From the NCBI GenBank assembly GCA_024234435.1, contig JACKOF010000001.1, positions 1,178,001 through 1,242,000 on the forward strand: DNA of 64,000 nucleotides, written 5' to 3'. The notes under the pieces are model-generated. The model did not search any database and was not told where the DNA came from. It saw only the letters and a program-made list of their open reading frames with translations. Positions within the stretch are counted from its first letter, which is position 1, and each line of letters begins with the position of its first letter. A program made the position numbers and the translations under genes. This DNA comes from Pseudomonadales bacterium (GTDB lineage Bacteria; Pseudomonadota; Gammaproteobacteria; Pseudomonadales; Porticoccaceae). Below, in pieces: positions 16,459 through 25,995 of this stretch.

Positions 16459-16475
16459 GTTGTTGTTCCTGAAAT

Positions 16476-16916
16476 TTATTGGACCCACTGAATAATACGC
16501 CGATCGATATCACTCGGGTGTATATATTGCTCAGACATTACGCGACCACGCACCGAATGACCGCTTTTATGGACCGAATCAGAGTCACCTGAAACCAGTG
16601 GGTGCCAATCCGGCAGCGACTCACCCAGAGCCAGCAAACGATAGGCGCAGCTCTGCGGCAGGCTGGTAATCTGCAGGATGTTATCCGGCTGTAGACTCAG
16701 GCAGTCCGGTACCAGAACAAAGCGTTTAGCGTAGTTTTTGCAGCGACAGCTTTCAATATTCAGCTGCTCACAGCTGACATCGGTAAAATGAATCTCCCCA
16801 CTATCCTCATCTTCAAACTTCAACAGACAACACTTCCCGCAGCCATCACAAAGGGACTCCCATTCGCCGGAAGTCATTTCGGCCATACGCTTTACCTGCC
16901 AGAATGGTTTGTTCAC
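16476..16916 (-). CDS. ycgN: YcgN family protein (UPF0260, Cys cluster)
   Basis: 146-residue protein of the UPF0260/YkgJ-like group, with the metal-binding cluster CDGCGKCC (about 23-30) followed by CEQLNIESCRCKNYAKRF and DCLSL and later SLPQSCAYRLLALGESLPDWHPL. These cysteines probably bind zinc or an iron-sulfur centre; the biochemical role is not established. It starts with GTG at 16914-16916, with no clear Shine-Dalgarno. The neighbours rnd and ycgL are the usual partners in gammaproteobacteria. Confidence 0.88.
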   Translation of the reverse strand: MNKPFWQVKRMAEMTSGEWESLCDGCGKCCLLKFEDEDSGEIHFTDVSCEQLNIESCRCKNYAKRFVLVPDCLSLQPDNILQITSLPQSCAYRLLALGESLPDWHPLVSGDSDSVHKSGHSVRGRVMSEQYIHPSDIDRRIIQWVQ

Positions 16917-16943
16917 AAGAGATCAGCCTATCCGAAAATCAGT

Positions 16944-17225
16944 TCAAAGCTTGGTATTCTGGTTACGCAACTGCATCATATATTGTTCAGGTGTCAGCGG
17001 CATTTGAAGGTAAAAACCCTGTTCCTCTATGGCCTTGAGCACTTTTACCGGGTCGGCCTGAGCCAATTTTTTTTCCTCGCTCAGAGCCATTATCATCACC
17101 AGTTCAGGCTCTCCAAATTTTTTAAGTAAAGCCTCAGGCACTCTTGCTAGCCCTTCTTCTTTATCCACATAGAGGTATACGGCTTCTTCACGTGGACTTT
17201 TATAGACACAGCACAACTTTTTCAT
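16944..17225 (-). CDS. ycgL: YcgL domain protein
   Basis: Small 93-residue YcgL-domain protein (MKKLCCVYKSPREEAVYLYVDKEEGLARVPEALLKKFG..., then GFYLQMPLTPEQYM, the most conserved block of the family). In gammaproteobacteria ycgL sits between rnd and ycgN as here, suggesting a role linked to RNA processing, but no function is proven. 27 nt separate it from ycgN and 33 nt from rnd. Confidence 0.9.
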   Translation of the reverse strand: MKKLCCVYKSPREEAVYLYVDKEEGLARVPEALLKKFGEPELVMIMALSEEKKLAQADPVKVLKAIEEQGFYLQMPLTPEQYMMQLRNQNTKL

Positions 17226-17258
17226 AGCTTTTTACCACAACAGGTTAATCTGCATCGC

Positions 17259-18413
17259 TCATTGCTGCTTTGCGATTCTCTCTGCTTCTTCCAAAAGCGC
17301 CTGCCCTACTACCTCGTTGCGCCACCCGGAACACAATGAGGCCGGTAGCCGAGGCTGGTTTGTCTCATACACCGAACGCAATAAGGCTTCCAGATCTCTT
17401 TTGCGGGCAATGATTTCCGCTGGCAAGTCCAGTTGTTCGGCAACCCCCATCAGTTTTTTCCGCAGCCTTTTCAGCGCAGCCCCGCACTCTCGCGGCAGAG
17501 GCTGTGGCAACAGCTCCGGATAGCTGCTTTCAGACAGACTCCGGCACTCGACAACCAAACTCAGCAACTTGCTACCGTACATTCGTAAAACGCGTGGGTG
17601 CATATCATGCAGTACACTCAATTCATTCATGTTGGCTGGCCAGTGCAACGCGACTTCCAGCAAGACCTTATCCGAGACAATCCGGCTGCGAGGCTTGTCC
17701 CTCAGGCGAGCCTCCTGTTCTCTCCACATGCAAAGGCGTTGCAGCAATGCCACCCCTGCTGGCTTTAAGTGCCAGGCGGACTTCACCTTTAAATAATATA
17801 GCTCAGTACAATCGGGTTCGCTGGCTTTATCTGCGAGAAGTTGCATATCGTCCACCAGCCATTGGCTGCGCCCCAGCGCTTGCAGACGCTGTTCCAGCAT
17901 AGGGTAAATCATGGCCAGGTAGTGTACATCTTCGGCGGCATACGCCTTTTGAGTTTCTGACAATGGCCTGCGTGTCCAGTCTGAACGAGTCTCATGCTTT
18001 TCAAGCTCTATGTCCAACAACACTTTTACCAACGCGCTATAACCTCGTGAAAAACCAAAACCAGCCAGCGCTGCTGCCACCTGAGTATCAAACAGGGGTT
18101 GTGGAAGACAGCCTATGGTTTGATTTAATACTTCAAGGTCCTCCGACGGTGCGTGGAACACCTTGATAATGCGCTGATCCTGTAAAAGATTCTTGAGTGG
18201 TTGCCAGTCCGTTATCGTCAGAGGGTCTATCAGCCAGCAACCCGAACCATCAGAGACCTGTATCAATCCAAGAATAGCGTAAAAGGTATCTGTGCGAATA
18301 AATTCAGTATCCACCGCCAGCATACTGGAGCACTGCCATTGCCGGGCAATGTCAGCCAGGGCCTGATTGCTCTCCACCATCAGCGGCTCTTCCATGACAG
18401 GTATTGAAGGCAT
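17259..18413 (-). CDS. rnd: Ribonuclease D
   Basis: 384-residue 3'-5' exoribonuclease that trims tRNA precursors. The DEDDy exonuclease motifs are intact: LAVDTEFIRTDTFY (Exo I), FHAPSEDLEVL (Exo II) and AAEDVHYLAMIYP (Exo III with its Tyr). Two HRDC domains follow (LCMWREQEARLRDKPRSRIVSDKVLLEVA; LDLPAEIIARKRDLEALL). The ATG at 18411-18413 directly follows a TTG codon that overlaps no other signal; it leaves 3 nt to the recR stop, so rnd is translationally coupled to recR. Confidence 0.93.
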   Translation of the reverse strand: MPSIPVMEEPLMVESNQALADIARQWQCSSMLAVDTEFIRTDTFYAILGLIQVSDGSGCWLIDPLTITDWQPLKNLLQDQRIIKVFHAPSEDLEVLNQTIGCLPQPLFDTQVAAALAGFGFSRGYSALVKVLLDIELEKHETRSDWTRRPLSETQKAYAAEDVHYLAMIYPMLEQRLQALGRSQWLVDDMQLLADKASEPDCTELYYLKVKSAWHLKPAGVALLQRLCMWREQEARLRDKPRSRIVSDKVLLEVALHWPANMNELSVLHDMHPRVLRMYGSKLLSLVVECRSLSESSYPELLPQPLPRECGAALKRLRKKLMGVAEQLDLPAEIIARKRDLEALLRSVYETNQPRLPASLCSGWRNEVVGQALLEEAERIAKQQ

Positions 18414-18416
18414 CAA

Positions 18417-19010
18417 TTAAACCTGTTTGCGGCTACTGAATGCATGGGAAAGGGTTCCGCCGTCGACATATTCCAGCTCGCCACCCAACGGCACACCATG
18501 AGCAATACGGCTCACAGAAACACCTTTCTGCTTGGCACGTTCACTGATGTAATGAGCCGTCGCTTCACCTTCAACCGTCAAATTGGTCGCCAGAATCAGC
18601 TCCTGAATGTCCTCGTTACTGATCCGCTCCATTAGTTGATCAATGCCGATGGCTTCCGGACCGATACCATCCAGAGGGGAAAGATGTCCCAGCAGCACAA
18701 AGTAACGTCCGCGATAACTGCCACTTTGTTCAATGGCAAATACATCGGCAGGCGTTTCCACCACACAGAGCAGCTGCTCTTCCCTTCGGGGATCACGGCA
18801 AATATTACAGAGCGTAGACTCCGTCAGGGTTCGGCATTGCTGGCAGCGACCAATGTGCTCTGCAGCTTCAGCAATAGCACTGGACAGACGCAATGCTGCA
18901 CCTCTGTCCCGCTCAAGCAGCTGCAATGCCATGCGCTGGGCAGATTTTGGCCCAACGCCGGGCAGACATCGAAGTGAATCTATCAATTCATCAATCAGTG
19001 GACTAAACAA
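18417..19010 (-). CDS. recR: Recombination mediator RecR
   Basis: 197-residue RecR, which with RecF and RecO loads RecA at gaps. It shows the helix-hairpin-helix (LRCLPGVGPKSAQRMALQLL), the zinc finger C-x2-C...C-x2-C (GRCQQCRTLTESTLCNICRD), the Toprim domain (LLCVVETPADVFAIEQSG) and the end VPLGGELEYVDGGTLSHAFSSR. It starts with TTG at 19008-19010 behind GGAAGAG. dnaX-ybaB-recR is a very conserved bacterial cluster; rnd is fused to its end here. Confidence 0.97.
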   Translation of the reverse strand: MFSPLIDELIDSLRCLPGVGPKSAQRMALQLLERDRGAALRLSSAIAEAAEHIGRCQQCRTLTESTLCNICRDPRREEQLLCVVETPADVFAIEQSGSYRGRYFVLLGHLSPLDGIGPEAIGIDQLMERISNEDIQELILATNLTVEGEATAHYISERAKQKGVSVSRIAHGVPLGGELEYVDGGTLSHAFSSRKQV

Positions 19011-19068
19011 TCGTTATCTCTTCCAGTGGAGTTTTAAGGAGCTGACAATATTGCCAGGTATACAGCGC

Positions 19069-19386
19069 TCAGAAAGGCATCTTGAATCCAGGAGGCATCT
19101 GCATGCCACCAGTGAGATCGCCCATCCGTTTCTGGGTAGCCTCTTCGACTTTTCTTGCAGCATCGTTGACAGCAGCAGCCAGTAGATCTTCCAGCAACTC
19201 CTTGTCTTCTTTCATCAGGTCGGGATCAATGGTTACTTGGCGCACATCGTGCCGACCTGTCATCACCACCTTGACCATGCCTGCACCGGCTTCGCCAATA
19301 ACTTCAGCGTTAGCCGCCTCTTCCTGCATCTCTTGCATTTTTTGCTGCATTACTTGAGCTTGTTTCATTAAGTCATTGATATTCAT
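19069..19386 (-). CDS. ybaB: Nucleoid-associated protein YbaB/EbfC
   Basis: 105-residue dimeric DNA-binding protein: N-terminal coiled helix (MNINDLMKQAQVMQQKMQEMQEEAANAEVIGEAGAGMVKV), beta region with TGRHDVRQVTIDPDL, and a C-terminal helix (ELLEDLLAAAVNDAARKVEEATQKRMGDLTGGM). It lies 13 nt after dnaX and before recR, its invariant neighbours. Confidence 0.96.
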   Translation of the reverse strand: MNINDLMKQAQVMQQKMQEMQEEAANAEVIGEAGAGMVKVVMTGRHDVRQVTIDPDLMKEDKELLEDLLAAAVNDAARKVEEATQKRMGDLTGGMQMPPGFKMPF

Positions 19387-19399
19387 AATTTTAATATGT

Positions 19400-21307
<1,908 letters not shown>

Positions 21308-21503
21308 AGAAAACACCAAATAGACAATCGAAACGGCATTATACGGCCTTACCCTGCCACTGGGTAACCCCTTTAAATTACCCCGGCATCGCTTTGACGC
21401 CAACAAAACATGATGGCCTGTCAACCGGATCCTGTTATAGACGTTTCCTCAAGGCAAACTGGCAACTTAACCCCAAACAACCTCAAGAAAATGGAGTATC
21501 ACT

Positions 21504-21836
21504 ATGCATAAGTCAGTCTTGTTTCTGTCCATAGCGGCAACAACCTTGACGGCACTTGCCTGGGCCGGACAAAAAGGCGATGAACCCCCTCGCCCTATGA
21601 AAGATCACGGCAGACAAATGTTTAAAATGATGGATACCAATAAGGACGGACTGATCAGCCTTGATGAACATGAGCAGGCGCTGATCCGCAGCACTGAACG
21701 ACGCCGCGAAAGATTTACCAAAATGGACAGTAATGGAGATGGTGTTCTCTCACAGGAAGAAGCAGATGCGGCGAGGGAAAAAATGAGAGAAAAACATCAG
21801 AAAAGGTCGGAAAAAACAAGTCCCCAGAGCGAATAG
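21504..21836 (+). CDS. Secreted EF-hand calcium-binding protein
   Basis: 110 residues with a signal peptide (MHKSVLFLSIAATTLTALAWA) and two EF-hand loops, DTNKDGLISLDE (about 43-54) and DSNGDGVLSQEE (about 73-84), both with all calcium-coordinating positions. The ends are highly charged (REKMREKHQKRSEKTS). A probable periplasmic Ca2+ sensor or buffer; its partner is unknown. GGAG precedes the ATG by seven nucleotides. It is divergent from dnaX across 196 nt and followed by a strong terminator. Confidence 0.87.
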   Translation: MHKSVLFLSIAATTLTALAWAGQKGDEPPRPMKDHGRQMFKMMDTNKDGLISLDEHEQALIRSTERRRERFTKMDSNGDGVLSQEEADAAREKMREKHQKRSEKTSPQSE

Positions 21837-21936
21837 AGCAAGACCTTTGCTTAATTCCGCTTTCAGTCACCGGTAACCAGCTCACCAGTTACCGGTGGCT
21901 TCAATCCGGTAAGCAGAAAAGCAGACTGTCATTATG

Positions 21937-21961
21937 ACAAGCCCGACAGGGGCTTGTTTTT
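21937..21961 (+). terminator. Rho-independent terminator of the EF-hand gene
   Basis: 8-bp stem ACAAGCCC / GGGCTTGT with a 5-nt loop, followed by a T run on the plus strand. It lies about 100 nt past the stop. Confidence 0.85.
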
Positions 21962-22006
21962 GACAAAAATTTGTTTAGCCGATTGCTACTGCGACGGACA
22001 ATCAGT

Positions 22007-22090
22007 TCAACCGATCACTGGCGACTGAGCTGTTACCGCCAAGGCAACCACCAGAAGAAAACAGACTGCAAAAATTTTGCGAAAAAACAT
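22007..22090 (-). CDS. Candidate 27-residue hydrophobic peptide
   Basis: A short reading frame with an unusually strong ribosome site: AAAAGGAGG lies 8 nt before the ATG at 22088-22090. It codes MFFRKIFAVCFLLVVALAVT followed by AQSPVIG and a stop. It looks like a signal peptide or a small single-span membrane peptide with two positive charges at the N-terminus. It lies directly downstream of the 4.5S RNA gene on the same strand, so it could use its own promoter or read-through. There is no homology information; support is the strong ribosome site and the sensible membrane topology. Confidence 0.4.
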   Translation of the reverse strand: MFFRKIFAVCFLLVVALAVTAQSPVIG

Positions 22091-22196
22091 TTTATTTACC
22101 TCCTTTTAAACGCAAATGCTTTGTAACAAAAAAATGTGACCGAAACATGACATCGGCATCATTTTTTGATCAACGTACCCTTCTATCCGATAAAAG

Positions 22197-22311
<115 letters not shown>

Positions 22312-22324
22312 ATTGAGGGGCCGC

Positions 22325-22353
22325 ATTATGGGCAGTTAATTAACGGATTTCAA
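22325..22353 (-). promoter_or_regulatory. Sigma-70 promoter of ffs
   Basis: On the minus strand TTGAAA (22353-22348), a 17-nt spacer and CATAAT (22330-22325), followed by a GC-rich discriminator (GCGGCCCC) as found at stringently controlled stable-RNA promoters. The mature RNA begins about 14 nt further on. Confidence 0.8.
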
Positions 22354-22364
22354 CCGTCTCTAAT

Positions 22365-22424
22365 TTAATCAGCAGGGGTAGCCAACCTCTATCAGGTTGC
22401 CTACCATAGGGCCTGCTGAATTAA
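22365..22424. repeat. Long interrupted hairpin between ffs and the peptide-transport operon
   Basis: A nested inverted repeat: outer arms TAATCAGCAGG / CCTGCTGAATTA (one bulged A), inner arms GGTAGCCAACCT / AGGTTGCCTACC (one C-C mismatch), a 5-nt loop CTATC and a 6-nt bulge (ATAGGG) on the 3' side, in all about 23 pairs. It ends 28 nt before the GTG of the solute-binding protein and begins 11 nt beyond the ffs -35. It is either a 5'-leader structure of the opp mRNA or a small dispersed repeat. No T run follows. Confidence 0.7.
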
Positions 22425-22452
22425 TGCCCACAACAAGGCGGAAAACACTCTG

Positions 22453-24108
22453 GTGACAACACCTTCCCTGAAAATACTCCTTCCCATTCTGATAACAATC
22501 ACAGTTACATGGCTACATGGCTGCGGGCAACACGAAAATAACGTTATCACAGGTAATCGCGAGGGCATTCTGCACTGGGGCAACGGCACAGATCCACAGG
22601 AACTGGACCCCCACATCGTCACCGGCATACCTGAGCATCACATTATCACTGCGCTGCTGGAAGGTCTGGTACTCAAAAACCCGGAGACACTGGAGCCTAT
22701 ACCCGGTGTCGCTGAACGCTGGAGAATCAGTGATGACGGCAAAATCTACACTTTTTTCCTGCGAGATAATGCTCGCTGGTCCAATGGTGATCCGGTCACT
22801 GCGGAAGACTTTGCCTGGTCCTGGTGGCGAGCACTACAACCGAAGCTGGGTAATCAATATGCGTACATGTATTTCCCCATCAAGAATGCCGAGCCCTACC
22901 TAAAACAGGAAATTACCGATTTTAATCAGGTGGGCATCAAGGTACTCGACAAGCTCACCCTACAGGTCGAACTAAACCATCCTACACCCTATTTTTTGCA
23001 GCTATTGGACCACTACAGCATGTTTCCCGTACATCGGGCGACTCTCGAAAAGTTCGGCAATCCGGCTCAACGCGGCAGCCTCTGGACGCGCCCTGGTAAC
23101 TATGTAGGTAACGGCCCATTTCAACTCAAGGACTGGAAGATTAACAAGTTGGTATCGGTAGAAAGAAACCCCTACTACTGGGATGCCAATTCCGTCCAGC
23201 TGAATCAAATTCACTTTCACCCCACTGAAAACATCACAACAGAAGAGCGCATGTTTCGCGCAGGCCAACTGCACCATACGGCCAGCATACCCATTGACAA
23301 AGTAGCCGTGTATCAAAAAGAGAAACCTCACCTGCTCCATGCCAAGCCTTATCTGGGCAACTATTACTACCGCTTTAATACCAAACAGCCCCACCTGCGC
23401 GATAAACGAGTGCGCAGAGCGCTGGCCATGGCTATCGATCGTGAGCAAATTGTTGCACACGTCACCAAGGGGAGTGAGCTACCCGCCGACACCTTTACCC
23501 CCCCCGACACACTGGGTTACAGCGCTAAACCGGGGTTTGAGTTCAACCCGGAGAAAGCCCGCCGATTAATGGCTGATGCCGGTTATCCGGATGGCAAGGG
23601 GTTCCCGGCAACTGAATTGCTCTATAACACCTCTGAAGGGCACCGCAAAATTGCCGTCGCCATTCAGCAAATGTGGAACAAATATCTGGGTATCAATATC
23701 ACACTGAACAACCAGGACTGGAAGGTATATCTGGACTCAGTTGAAAATGGCGACTACACCATTGCCCGCGCGGGCTGGATTGGTGATTACGTTGACCCTA
23801 ATACATTCCTCGACATGTGGGTCACTGGCGGGGGCAACAATCTCACTGGCTGGTCAAACCCCCGTTATGATGAGCTGATACTGAAGCTCGCTCCCAGAGC
23901 CAAAACCCGTGACGAACGTTACAGGTTAATGCAAGAGGCTGAAGCTCTGTTACTGGACGATATGCCGATCATCCCCCTTTATATTTATACCAGTAAAAGC
24001 CTGGTGCATCCCAGCGTCAAGGGGCTGTCTGCCAACATTCTCGATTACACTCTTTACAAAAATTTGTGGCTTGATGCGAATGCCGCAGGCGGAGAAGCGC
24101 ACCCGTGA
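22453..24108 (+). CDS. oppA: Oligopeptide ABC transporter, solute-binding lipoprotein (OppA-like)
   Basis: 551-residue SBP_bac_5 protein. A lipoprotein signal with lipobox LHGC (Cys about 25) anchors it in the membrane. Family blocks: LDPHIVTGIPEHHIITALLEGLVLKNPETLEPIPGVAERWRISDDGKIYTFFLRDNARWSNGDPVTAEDFAWSW near the N-terminus, YVGNGPFQLKDWKINKLVSVERNPYYWD, DKRVRRALAMAIDREQI, and the C-terminal GWIGDYVDPNTFLDMW...NNLTGWSNPRYDEL. The gene order and homology fit peptide uptake. It starts with GTG at 22453 and overlaps oppB by 4 nt (GTGA). A long hairpin lies in the presumed leader. Confidence 0.9.
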   Translation: MTTPSLKILLPILITITVTWLHGCGQHENNVITGNREGILHWGNGTDPQELDPHIVTGIPEHHIITALLEGLVLKNPETLEPIPGVAERWRISDDGKIYTFFLRDNARWSNGDPVTAEDFAWSWWRALQPKLGNQYAYMYFPIKNAEPYLKQEITDFNQVGIKVLDKLTLQVELNHPTPYFLQLLDHYSMFPVHRATLEKFGNPAQRGSLWTRPGNYVGNGPFQLKDWKINKLVSVERNPYYWDANSVQLNQIHFHPTENITTEERMFRAGQLHHTASIPIDKVAVYQKEKPHLLHAKPYLGNYYYRFNTKQPHLRDKRVRRALAMAIDREQIVAHVTKGSELPADTFTPPDTLGYSAKPGFEFNPEKARRLMADAGYPDGKGFPATELLYNTSEGHRKIAVAIQQMWNKYLGINITLNNQDWKVYLDSVENGDYTIARAGWIGDYVDPNTFLDMWVTGGGNNLTGWSNPRYDELILKLAPRAKTRDERYRLMQEAEALLLDDMPIIPLYIYTSKSLVHPSVKGLSANILDYTLYKNLWLDANAAGGEAHP

Positions 24109-25034
24109 CCCGTTTTGTCCTCAGTCGTCTTTTACAGGCAATCCCTGTTTTACTGGTAGTTATTACCGTCACTTTTTTTCTGGTAAGAGCCGCTCCCGGC
24201 GGGCCATTCAGCGCCGAAAAGGCCGTGCCGCCAGAGGTTGTAAGAGCTCTGGAGGCGCAGTATCAGCTGGATCTGCCGGTCTGGCAGCAATATCTGGGGT
24301 ACCTGGATGACCTGCTCCACGGTGACCTCGGCCCTTCATTCAGGTATCCGGGGCGTACGGTTAACGAGCTGATTGCCAGCGGTCTGGGTACCACTGCCGA
24401 ATTGGGGCTGTATGCCATGCTGGTAGCCATTGTCATTGGTGTAGCTGCCGGGGTTATCGCGGCACTGCGTCCCAACACAGCGCAGGATTACCTACCCATG
24501 TCTGCGGCCATGCTGGGTATCTGTATGCCCTCTTTTCTGATGGGGCCACTGCTGGTGCTGGTATTTGGCATCTGGCTGGAGTGGCTGCCCATCAGTGGTT
24601 GGGGGGACTTGCCGGGTGACAAAATTCTGCCCGCCCTCACTCTCGGCTCCGGCTATGCGGCCTATATCGCACGCCTGAGTCGCGGCGGCATGCTGGAAGT
24701 GATGTCACAGGATTATATTCGCACTGCCCGCGCAAAAGGACTACCAGAGTGGGTGGTTGTGCTCAAGCACGGTTTGCGGGGCGGTCTGATACCCGTTGTG
24801 GCTTTCCTTGGCCCGGCATTTGCCGGACTGTTGAGCGGGTCATTTGTGGTGGAAACCATTTTCCAGATCCCCGGGCTGGGCCGTTTCTACGTACAAGCCG
24901 CCTTTAACCGGGATTACACCATGATCATGGGCACCACTGTTTTCTTTGCTGCACTAATCATTATCTTTAACCTGCTTTCTGACATTCTGGCGGTATGGAT
25001 TAACCCCCGCCTTCGCCAACAGGCGGCAAACTGA
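24105..25034 (+). CDS. oppB: Oligopeptide ABC transporter permease OppB
   Basis: 309-residue inner-membrane permease with six predicted helices. The N-terminal block FVLSRLLQAIPVLLVVITVTFFLVRAAPGGPF is diagnostic of OppB/DppB, and the EAA loop reads DYIRTARAKGLPEWVVVLKHGLRGGLIPVVAFLGPAFAGLLSGSFVVETIFQIPGLG. The GTG start at 24105 overlaps the stop of the binding-protein gene by four bases, and the stop overlaps the next ATG by one, so the whole operon is translationally coupled. Confidence 0.95.
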   Translation: MTRFVLSRLLQAIPVLLVVITVTFFLVRAAPGGPFSAEKAVPPEVVRALEAQYQLDLPVWQQYLGYLDDLLHGDLGPSFRYPGRTVNELIASGLGTTAELGLYAMLVAIVIGVAAGVIAALRPNTAQDYLPMSAAMLGICMPSFLMGPLLVLVFGIWLEWLPISGWGDLPGDKILPALTLGSGYAAYIARLSRGGMLEVMSQDYIRTARAKGLPEWVVVLKHGLRGGLIPVVAFLGPAFAGLLSGSFVVETIFQIPGLGRFYVQAAFNRDYTMIMGTTVFFAALIIIFNLLSDILAVWINPRLRQQAAN

Positions 25035-25939
25035 TGAAAACCGTTCAAACGACGCCGGCCGGTCAAGCACCTGAGCTCTCACAGGCTGAACGCGGCACAT
25101 CACTGTGGCAGGATGCCTGGGTACGCCTGAAGAAAAACAGGCTAGCGCTCATCGGCCTGGCGGTGATCGTTGGCATGTGCGTAATCGCACTACTGACCCC
25201 CTGGATTGCACCCTACGGCTACGAGGCGCAAAACCTGCAATTGGGCGCCTCACCGCCCTCTGCCGCACACTGGCTGGGGACGGATATTTTTGGCAGGGAT
25301 ATGCTGACCCGAATCATGTACGGCAGCCGCGTATCACTGATGGTAGGCTTTATCGCAACCGCAGTAGCCTTGGTTATCGGTATTCTTTGGGGGACCATCG
25401 CCGGTTTCGCTGGCGGCAAGATCGATGCGGTGATGATGCGATTGGTGGATATTCTCTACGCCTTGCCGTTTACTATTTTCATCATCCTGTTAATGGTGGT
25501 TTTTGGCCGCAATATTCTACTGTTGTTTTTTGCCATTGGTGCGGTCGAGTGGCTTACCATGGCAAGAATTGTACGCAGCCAGGTACAGACTCTGCGCAAA
25601 CAGGAGTTTGTAGAAGCCGCTGTCTCCCTGGGGCTGTCGCACTGGACCATTATTTACCGCCATCTGATACCCAACACGCTGGGGCCGGTAATCGTCTACA
25701 CGACACTGACCATACCCAGCGTCATGCTGCTGGAAGCTTTTTTGAGCTTCCTGGGCCTGGGAATTCAACCGCCGCAGAGTTCCTGGGGAGTGTTAATTTC
25801 CTACGGCGTTGAGACCATGGAGGAATATCCATGGCTGCTTGTCTTTCCCGGATTAACTCTCTCCATCACCCTGTTTGCCCTCAATTTTCTAGGTGATGGT
25901 TTGCGGGATGCACTGGACCCGAAAGCATCAAAAGATTAA
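25034..25939 (+). CDS. oppC: Oligopeptide ABC transporter permease OppC
   Basis: 301-residue second permease. It has an N-terminal cytoplasmic segment (SLWQDAWVRLKKNRLALIGLAVI), the periplasmic motif HWLGTDIFGRDMLTRIMYGSRVSLMVGF typical of OppC/DppC, and the EAA loop EFVEAAVSLGLSHWTIIYRHLIPNTLGPVIVYTTLTIPSVMLLEAFLSFLGLGIQPPQSSWG. It pairs with OppB to form the translocation channel. 56 nt separate it from the ATPase gene. Confidence 0.95.
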   Translation: MKTVQTTPAGQAPELSQAERGTSLWQDAWVRLKKNRLALIGLAVIVGMCVIALLTPWIAPYGYEAQNLQLGASPPSAAHWLGTDIFGRDMLTRIMYGSRVSLMVGFIATAVALVIGILWGTIAGFAGGKIDAVMMRLVDILYALPFTIFIILLMVVFGRNILLLFFAIGAVEWLTMARIVRSQVQTLRKQEFVEAAVSLGLSHWTIIYRHLIPNTLGPVIVYTTLTIPSVMLLEAFLSFLGLGIQPPQSSWGVLISYGVETMEEYPWLLVFPGLTLSITLFALNFLGDGLRDALDPKASKD

Positions 25940-25995
25940 TGTAACTTGTTAAAAATATGCATCAATACATTGTTTAATAAAGGTTTAAATGTTTT

